From: Neobacillus bataviensis LMG 21833
GTDB lineage: Bacteria; Bacillota; Bacilli; Bacillales; Cytobacillaceae
Length of the DNA stretch: 64,000 nucleotides
Assembly: GCF_000307875.1 (NCBI RefSeq)
Contig: NZ_AJLS01000005.1
Coordinates: 1-64,000 of the forward strand
Reading direction: 5' to 3'
Shown here one piece after another: positions 59,085 through 64,000 of the stretch (the first letter of the stretch is position 1; each line of letters begins with the position of its first letter). Under the pieces are notes generated by a model that worked only from the letters and a program-made list of their open reading frames with translations, searched no databases and was not told where the DNA came from. Made by a program: the position numbers and the translations under genes.

Positions 59085-61285
59085 GGGATCGCCCCTTTCC
59101 AGGCTGTTTTTAATTCGGCAACTGTGGACACGAGAACGGTTTGACCCTCAGATAAAATTTGAAGGATTCCCGCCTTATTCACTTGACCAATTTGTTCTGC
59201 GTCTACTACCCTTTCAAACTCTGCTTGATGTTCTTTTTTAACGGATAATAGAAAACGAGATTGGGTCTCACTAAAAAGGTCAGAAACTGCATTTCCAGTG
59301 ATGTGTACCTCCGCCCCCATTCCTTCGCCTGTAAAAAGACATTCTGAAAGAGCAACAGCCAATCCACCTTCTGATAGGTCATGAGCAGATTGAACCAATC
59401 CGGCACGAATCGCTGCGAGAACCTGGCTTTGTCTTTCTTTTTCTAATTCAATATTTAATTCCGGCGCTTTTCCGAAAATTTTACCGTTCAATAACTTTTG
59501 CAGCTCACTGCCGCCAAACTCAGGTTTTGTTTCCCCAACTAAATAAATAAGGTCGCCGCCTCGTTTAAAATGCTGGGTTGTAATATGATCAATGTCTGTT
59601 ACAAGTCCCACCATTCCAATAACTGGTGTTGGGTAAATCGCTGTGCCGCTAGTTTCGTTATATAATGACACGTTACCGCCGATGACCGGTGTTTCGAGAA
59701 CCCGGCAGGCTTCGCTGATTCCGTCAGCTGCCTTTTCAATCTGCCAGAATACCTCCGGCTTTTCAGGGTTACCGAAGTTGAGGTTATCGGTAATAGCAAG
59801 TGGTTCTGCACCAGAACATACAATATTACGTGCTGCTTCTGCGACCGCAATTTTCCCGCCTGTTTCTGGATCTAAGTAAACATAGCGTGAATTACAATCA
59901 GTGGTCATTGCCAATGCCTTCCGTGTTCCTCTAATACGGGTTACGGCAGCATCTGAGCCTGGCGACACAACCGTGTTGGTCCGCACCATGTAATCATATT
60001 GCTCGTAAACCCATTCCTTACTGGAAATGGTCGGCTGGCTTAACAATTTTACGAGTGTCTCTTTCAGGTCATCCACCTGCGGAATCTCATTCTCCATCGC
60101 CTGGAATTCAGCAAAGTAAGCTGGCTCTTTAGATGGTTTGTGATAAACCGGTGCATCCTCGGCCAATGCATCAACTGGCAGGTCAGCAACCACTTCCCCT
60201 TTATGGATTAGGCGGAATTGTTTATCATCCGTGACCTTGCCAATGGCGACAGCTTCTAAATCATATTTAGAAAAAAGATCATTAATCTCTTGTTCTCTGC
60301 CTTTTTTCACGACAATGAGCATCCGTTCCTGTGATTCAGACAGCATCATTTCATAAGCGGTCATTCCGGTTTCGCGCTGTGGTACAAGGTCTAAATTCAT
60401 CTCGATGCCCATCCCGGCTTTGCTCGCCATTTCGGAAGAAGAGCTGGCAAGTCCAGCGGCACCCATATCTTGAATCCCGACAAGAGCATCCGAATGGATA
60501 AGCTCCAAGCAGGCTTCTAATAGTAGCTTTTCCATGAATGGGTCGCCGACTTGAACCGCTGGACGTTTTTCATCCGAATCCTCTGTCAGTTCCTCTGAAG
60601 CAAACGTCGCGCCGTGAATCCCGTCACGGCCAGTTTTTGCACCAACATACATGACCGTATTGCCCAGCCCATGTGCCTGACCTTTTTTAATATCCTCATG
60701 ATTAATCAACCCTACACACATCGCATTGACAAGCGGATTTCCTTCATAGGATGAATCGAACTGCACCTCACCACCAACGGTTGGAATGCCGATGCAGTTG
60801 CCATATCCCGCAATACCTGCTACCACTTCTTTGAACAAATAGCGTGTCCTAGCCTTATCTAGTTCACCGAAACGAAGTGAGTTTAACATCGCGATTGGAC
60901 GTGCACCCATGGAGAAGACATCACGGATGATTCCACCCACGCCTGTTGCGGCGCCCTGGTACGGTTCAATCGCGGATGGGTGGTTATGGCTTTCAATTTT
61001 AAACACAACCGCCTGGCCGTCGCCGATGTCGACAATTCCGGCACCTTCACCAGGGCCCTGGAGAACTTTTTCACCCGTTGTTGGAAATCTTTTTAGGACT
61101 GGTTTAGAATTTTTATAGCTGCAGTGCTCCGACCACATAACTGAGAAAAGACCGGTTTCAGTGTAATTCGGCGTTCTGCCTAGGATGTTTTCGACCATCG
61201 CAAACTCTTCATCGGACAAACCCATTTGCTGATAGATTTTTTCTGTTTTAATTTGCTCTGGATTTGGTTCAAGCGTTGACAACAT
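59060..61285 (-). CDS. purL: Phosphoribosylformylglycinamidine synthase subunit II
   Basis: ATP-dependent FGAM synthase catalytic subunit of the small type (741 residues), which works with PurS and PurQ. Motifs: [99 protein letters not shown] and ALTSN-like [16 protein letters not shown]. It overlaps purQ by 17 bases and purF by 25. The start follows GGAGGGAAGCAC. Confidence 0.97.
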   Translation of the reverse strand: MLSTLEPNPEQIKTEKIYQQMGLSDEEFAMVENILGRTPNYTETGLFSVMWSEHCSYKNSKPVLKRFPTTGEKVLQGPGEGAGIVDIGDGQAVVFKIESHNHPSAIEPYQGAATGVGGIIRDVFSMGARPIAMLNSLRFGELDKARTRYLFKEVVAGIAGYGNCIGIPTVGGEVQFDSSYEGNPLVNAMCVGLINHEDIKKGQAHGLGNTVMYVGAKTGRDGIHGATFASEELTEDSDEKRPAVQVGDPFMEKLLLEACLELIHSDALVGIQDMGAAGLASSSSEMASKAGMGIEMNLDLVPQRETGMTAYEMMLSESQERMLIVVKKGREQEINDLFSKYDLEAVAIGKVTDDKQFRLIHKGEVVADLPVDALAEDAPVYHKPSKEPAYFAEFQAMENEIPQVDDLKETLVKLLSQPTISSKEWVYEQYDYMVRTNTVVSPGSDAAVTRIRGTRKALAMTTDCNSRYVYLDPETGGKIAVAEAARNIVCSGAEPLAITDNLNFGNPEKPEVFWQIEKAADGISEACRVLETPVIGGNVSLYNETSGTAIYPTPVIGMVGLVTDIDHITTQHFKRGGDLIYLVGETKPEFGGSELQKLLNGKIFGKAPELNIELEKERQSQVLAAIRAGLVQSAHDLSEGGLAVALSECLFTGEGMGAEVHITGNAVSDLFSETQSRFLLSVKKEHQAEFERVVDAEQIGQVNKAGILQILSEGQTVLVSTVAELKTAWKGAIPCLLKSRD

Positions 61286-61952
61286 GTGCTTCCCTCCAAG
61301 ATTTTACGATTGATTTAAACAATTTCAGCCCATCAGCGCTGCCTAAAAGCTCGTCAACCGCCCGTTCAGGGTGCGGCATCATCCCGAGAACATTTCCTTT
61401 GTCATTCGTGATGCCGGCAATATCCTCGAGACTGCCATTTGGATTTTGCTGATAGGTGAATACGATTTGATTATTGGCTTTTAGCTGGTTGAGAGTTTCT
61501 TCATCACAATAGTAATTACCTTCACCATGAGCGACTGGAATCGTGATGGTTTGGCCTTGCTTATATTCAGCAGTAAACATAGATTGATTGTTTGCCACGA
61601 TTAATTCGACCGGCTTGCAAATGAATGATAGACTTTCGTTTCGTCTCATCGCTCCCGGCAGTAGACCTGCCTCAAGAAGGATCTGGAATCCGTTGCACAC
61701 CCCAAGTACAGGCTTGCCGGCTTCAGCAGCTTTCACTACTTCCTTCATGACGTTACTAAAACGGGCAATCGCTCCTGTGCGAAGGTAATCACCGTAAGAG
61801 AAACCGCCTGGCAATAGAATTCCATCGTACCCGTCTAAACTTTCCGTATCATGCCAAACGTACTCTACTTCTTCTCCAAGTTCATCTTTAATCGCATGGT
61901 ACATGTCGACATCACAGTTCGAGCCTGGAAAAACGATAACCGCGAACTTCAC
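61269..61952 (-). CDS. purQ: Phosphoribosylformylglycinamidine synthase subunit I (glutaminase)
   Basis: Class I glutaminase supplying ammonia to PurL. The product of 227 residues from a GTG start (61952) begins (M)[20 protein letters not shown]. The nucleophile Cys lies in [13 protein letters not shown] and the His/Glu pair in [11 protein letters not shown]. An in-frame codon 12 bases upstream lies in the GGAGTG element. The GTG overlaps the purS stop (GTGA). Length equals that of B. subtilis PurQ. Confidence 0.95.
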   Translation of the reverse strand: MKFAVIVFPGSNCDVDMYHAIKDELGEEVEYVWHDTESLDGYDGILLPGGFSYGDYLRTGAIARFSNVMKEVVKAAEAGKPVLGVCNGFQILLEAGLLPGAMRRNESLSFICKPVELIVANNQSMFTAEYKQGQTITIPVAHGEGNYYCDEETLNQLKANNQIVFTYQQNPNGSLEDIAGITNDKGNVLGMMPHPERAVDELLGSADGLKLFKSIVKSWREAHVVNA

Positions 61953-62203
61953 TGGGCGACACACTCCTCTACTTCGTAACGGTAGTCTTCAATTACCGGA
62001 TTGGCTAACAGCTTCGTACAAATCTCGTTTACTACTTCATCAAGGTCACGCTCTGATTTTTCAATCGTCAGTTCCATATATTTACCGATGCGGACATCGG
62101 CTACTTCCCGATAATTCAACGAATTTAATGATTGAGTAACAGCCTTGCCCTGCGGATCTAATACACTTTCTCTTAATGTTACGTAAACTTTTACTTTATA
62201 CAT
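61949..62203 (-). CDS. purS: Phosphoribosylformylglycinamidine synthase subunit PurS
   Basis: The 84-residue structural subunit bridging PurL and PurQ. It reads [30 protein letters not shown] and ends in YEVEECVAQ, with the ferredoxin-like alternation of the family. ATG 62203 follows GGAGGTCATCAGC; it overlaps the end of purC by eight bases and purQ by four. Confidence 0.95.
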   Translation of the reverse strand: MYKVKVYVTLRESVLDPQGKAVTQSLNSLNYREVADVRIGKYMELTIEKSERDLDEVVNEICTKLLANPVIEDYRYEVEECVAQ

Positions 62204-62909
62204 GCTGATGACCTCCAAGTCTCGTTAATATATTTTCATAGGCTTGTGTTAAACTTCCTAAATCGCGGCGGAATACATCTTTATCCAGCTTTTCATTTGT
62301 TTTTTGATCCCATAAGCGGCAAGTGTCAGGAGATATTTCGTCTGCTAATTGAATTTGTCCCTGTTCGTCTTTGCCAAACTCGAGTTTAAAATCAATTAAG
62401 TTGATGCCTAGTTCTGCAAAAAAGCTCGATAAAACTGCATTTACTTCCAGCGCTTTTTCTCGTAAAATCGTAATCTCTTCGACTGCTGCCGCTTTTAGTT
62501 CAAGGATATGGTCTACTGTTACCAGCGGGTCACCGAGTGCATCATCTTTCAAATAAAACTCAACAATCGGCGTTGACAGCGGTCTACCTTCTTCGATTCC
62601 CAATCTTTTAGAAAAGCTGCCGGCAGCCACATTACGAACGACTACTTCAAGCGGAATGATGGTTACTTCCTTCACCAGCTGCTCCGTTTCGGAGATTCTT
62701 TTGATAAAGTGTGATTCAATTCCTTTTTCTTTTAACTTTAAAAATAACAAACTAGTAATCTCATTATTGAGACGGCCTTTTCCAGTTATTTCTGCCTTCT
62801 TTTCTCCGTTAAAAGCGGTGGCTGAATCTTTGTATTCGACTAATACCACATTTTCTTCATCTGTTTTGTAAATTCGCTTCGCCTTTCCTTCATAAAGCAG
62901 TTCTTTCAT
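62196..62909 (-). CDS. purC: SAICAR synthetase
   Basis: Joins aspartate to CAIR. The 237-residue protein has the opening [34 protein letters not shown], the signature [24 protein letters not shown] and [34 protein letters not shown] precedes the ATG. In B. subtilis purB and purC abut; here they are separated by about 300 bases that hold a palindromic array. Confidence 0.97.
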   Translation of the reverse strand: MKELLYEGKAKRIYKTDEENVVLVEYKDSATAFNGEKKAEITGKGRLNNEITSLLFLKLKEKGIESHFIKRISETEQLVKEVTIIPLEVVVRNVAAGSFSKRLGIEEGRPLSTPIVEFYLKDDALGDPLVTVDHILELKAAAVEEITILREKALEVNAVLSSFFAELGINLIDFKLEFGKDEQGQIQLADEISPDTCRLWDQKTNEKLDKDVFRRDLGSLTQAYENILTRLGGHQHV

Positions 62910-63214
62910 GGTGAATCACTCCTTATTTTGCAATATTGGGAATTTTCAAACTGGAGAAAGGGGCAAACTCCAGCTGTAGCTGCCCCAATATTTTTTTATT
63001 CTGGCTCTTGGAACACGATTGAATATCTTTTTCACTCGTTTGGTTACGTAGAACCCACCTACGTTACCTTTCAACTGTTTTTTCAATCCATCTGGTCACG
63101 TAGAACCCGTCTACGTGACCTTTCAACCCTTTTTTCCATCCATTCGGTCACGTAGAACCCGTCTACGTGACCCTTCAACCCTTTTTTCCATCTATTCGGT
63201 CACGCACAACCCAC
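62910..63214. other. purB-purC intercistronic region
   Basis: The region holds a repeat array (described separately) and about 130 bases of plain sequence next to purC. I see no promoter or gene. If purB and purC are cotranscribed, this stretch is in the operon message. Confidence 0.6.
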
Positions 63215-63230
63215 TTACCCGTTCAACCCT
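63042..63230. repeat. 52-bp-period palindromic array, three and a half units (array E)
   Basis: Units start at 63042, 63094, 63146 and 63198, each 52 bases apart. Each has a palindrome with arms GGTCACGTAG and CTACGTGACC (27 bases with the short loop), then a spacer TTTCAACCCTTTTTTCCATC. The fourth unit is degenerate, and its tail TTCAACCCT (63222-63230) appears to form the last codons of purB. The array splits the pur operon between purB and purC. Confidence 0.95.
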
Positions 63231-64000
63231 AACCGATCAAAAATGGTATCAACATGCTGCAGGTGGTAGTGGTAGTCAAAGCAATCCCCGATTTCATCCG
63301 CAGATAACAATGAGGTAATTTTTCCATCGGCCTCAATCAAGCCGCGGAATGGAACCTGCTGTTCCCAAGCCTCCATCGCTTTCGGCTGCACCGTATCATA
63401 GGCTTCTTCGCGCGACAGGCCTTTATCAATCAACGCCAGCAGCACGCGCTGCGAATAAATCAATCCTAGCGTACGATCCATGTTACGTCTCATATTCTCC
63501 GGATACACAGTTAGATTTTTCAAAATTCTGCCGAAGCGGTTTAGCATGTAATCTAAGGCAATCGTCGCATCCGGCAAAATAATGCGCTCCGCTGAAGAAT
63601 GCGAAATATCTCGCTCATGCCAAAGCGGTACATTTTCATAAGCCGTCATCATGTAACCGCGAATCACGCGGGCCATACCGGTCATGTTCTCTGAGCCAAT
63701 TGGATTCCGCTTATGCGGCATTGCCGAAGACCCTTTTTGACCTTTGGCAAAAAACTCTTCAACCTCACGCGTCTCACTCTTTTGCAGCCCGCGTACCTCA
63801 ACCGCAAACTTTTCAATAGAAGTCGCTATTAATGCAATCGTGGACATGTAGTGTGCATGACGGTCACGCTGCAGTGTTTGAGTTGAAATTGGCGCTCGGC
63901 CAAGACCTAATTTTTCACAAACATACTGCTCCACAAATGGATCAATATTGGCATAGGTTCCAACTGCTCCTGAAATCTTTCCGAACTCTACACCCGCCGC
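63215..64000 (-). CDS. purB: Adenylosuccinate lyase, 5' end beyond the window
   Basis: Acts twice in purine synthesis, splitting SAICAR and adenylosuccinate. The window holds the last 261 residues, in frame up to base 64000 (first visible residues [26 protein letters not shown]). The family signature [16 protein letters not shown] is present, and the preceding [30 protein letters not shown] contains the catalytic-region His. About 170 residues should lie outside. An in-frame GTG at 63934 is internal and not the start. The 3' end overlaps the repeat array. Confidence 0.95.
   Translation of the reverse strand, partial: AAGVEFGKISGAVGTYANIDPFVEQYVCEKLGLGRAPISTQTLQRDRHAHYMSTIALIATSIEKFAVEVRGLQKSETREVEEFFAKGQKGSSAMPHKRNPIGSENMTGMARVIRGYMMTAYENVPLWHERDISHSSAERIILPDATIALDYMLNRFGRILKNLTVYPENMRRNMDRTLGLIYSQRVLLALIDKGLSREEAYDTVQPKAMEAWEQQVPFRGLIEADGKITSLLSADEIGDCFDYHYHLQHVDTIFDRLGLNG

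Overview
The window is a stretch of a low-to-moderate GC Gram-positive chromosome from the family Bacillaceae. Backbone gene order follows the Bacillus subtilis pur-yerABC-pcrBA-ligA-yerH(camS)-opuE-gatCAB-dgkB region. PurF has a short propeptide ending before Cys12, FGAM synthase is split into PurS/Q/L, and Shine-Dalgarno sites are strong. A Neobacillus-like species would fit, but the exact genus is an inference.

Layout. 0.2-4.4 kb: dgkB, then an ECF sigma / zinc-finger anti-sigma operon with three membrane proteins, one of only 31 residues. 4.8-7.8 kb: plsY, a thioredoxin-fold protein and a proline/sodium symporter. 8.3-11.5 kb: gatCAB. 11.7-14.4 kb: lysozyme-like protein, cupin, VanZ-like, OsmC-like and YueI-like genes. 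14.6-17.5 kb: glyoxylate shunt (aceB-aceA). 18.4-24 kb: nitrite reductase nirBD with three siroheme genes, preceded by two perfect Fnr-type boxes. 24.1-28.5 kb: alpha/beta hydrolase, acyltransferase, two unknown membrane proteins, a Met/His-rich lipoprotein. 28.6-41 kb: a hemicellulose (probably arabinoxylan/arabinan) utilisation island with a 1,374-residue secreted GH43/CBM6/FIMAH enzyme, a cytosolic GH43, a GH2, an ABC importer without its ATPase and an AraR-type GntR/LacI hybrid repressor. 41.1-42.7 kb: rocA-type dehydrogenase. 42.8-52.4 kb: camS, ligA, pcrA, pcrB, yerC, yerB, yerA. 53.2-64 kb: purD-H-N-M-F-L-Q-S-C-B, read on the minus strand, with purB cut by the window edge.

How the parts work together. 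The secreted GH43 trims substituted polysaccharide at the cell surface, the binding protein and two permeases import oligosaccharides, and the cytosolic GH43 and GH2 finish them. A cre-like site and inverted repeats at the GH2 and regulator promoters suggest carbon catabolite repression plus local repression. NirBD needs siroheme, and the genes converting uroporphyrinogen III to siroheme are in the same operon. The pur genes form the classical IMP pathway operon.

The most unusual feature is a set of four intergenic arrays (13.8, 18.3, 53.0 and 63.1 kb) with locus-specific sequence but one shared architecture: a palindrome of about 27 bp plus a spacer of about 25 bp, repeating every 51-52 bp. 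All lie directly behind gene 3' ends. A fifth array (14.5 kb) has a 21-bp period. Three genes (ECF sigma factor, AraR-like regulator, giant GH43) appear to use rare start codons (ATT, ATT, CTG).
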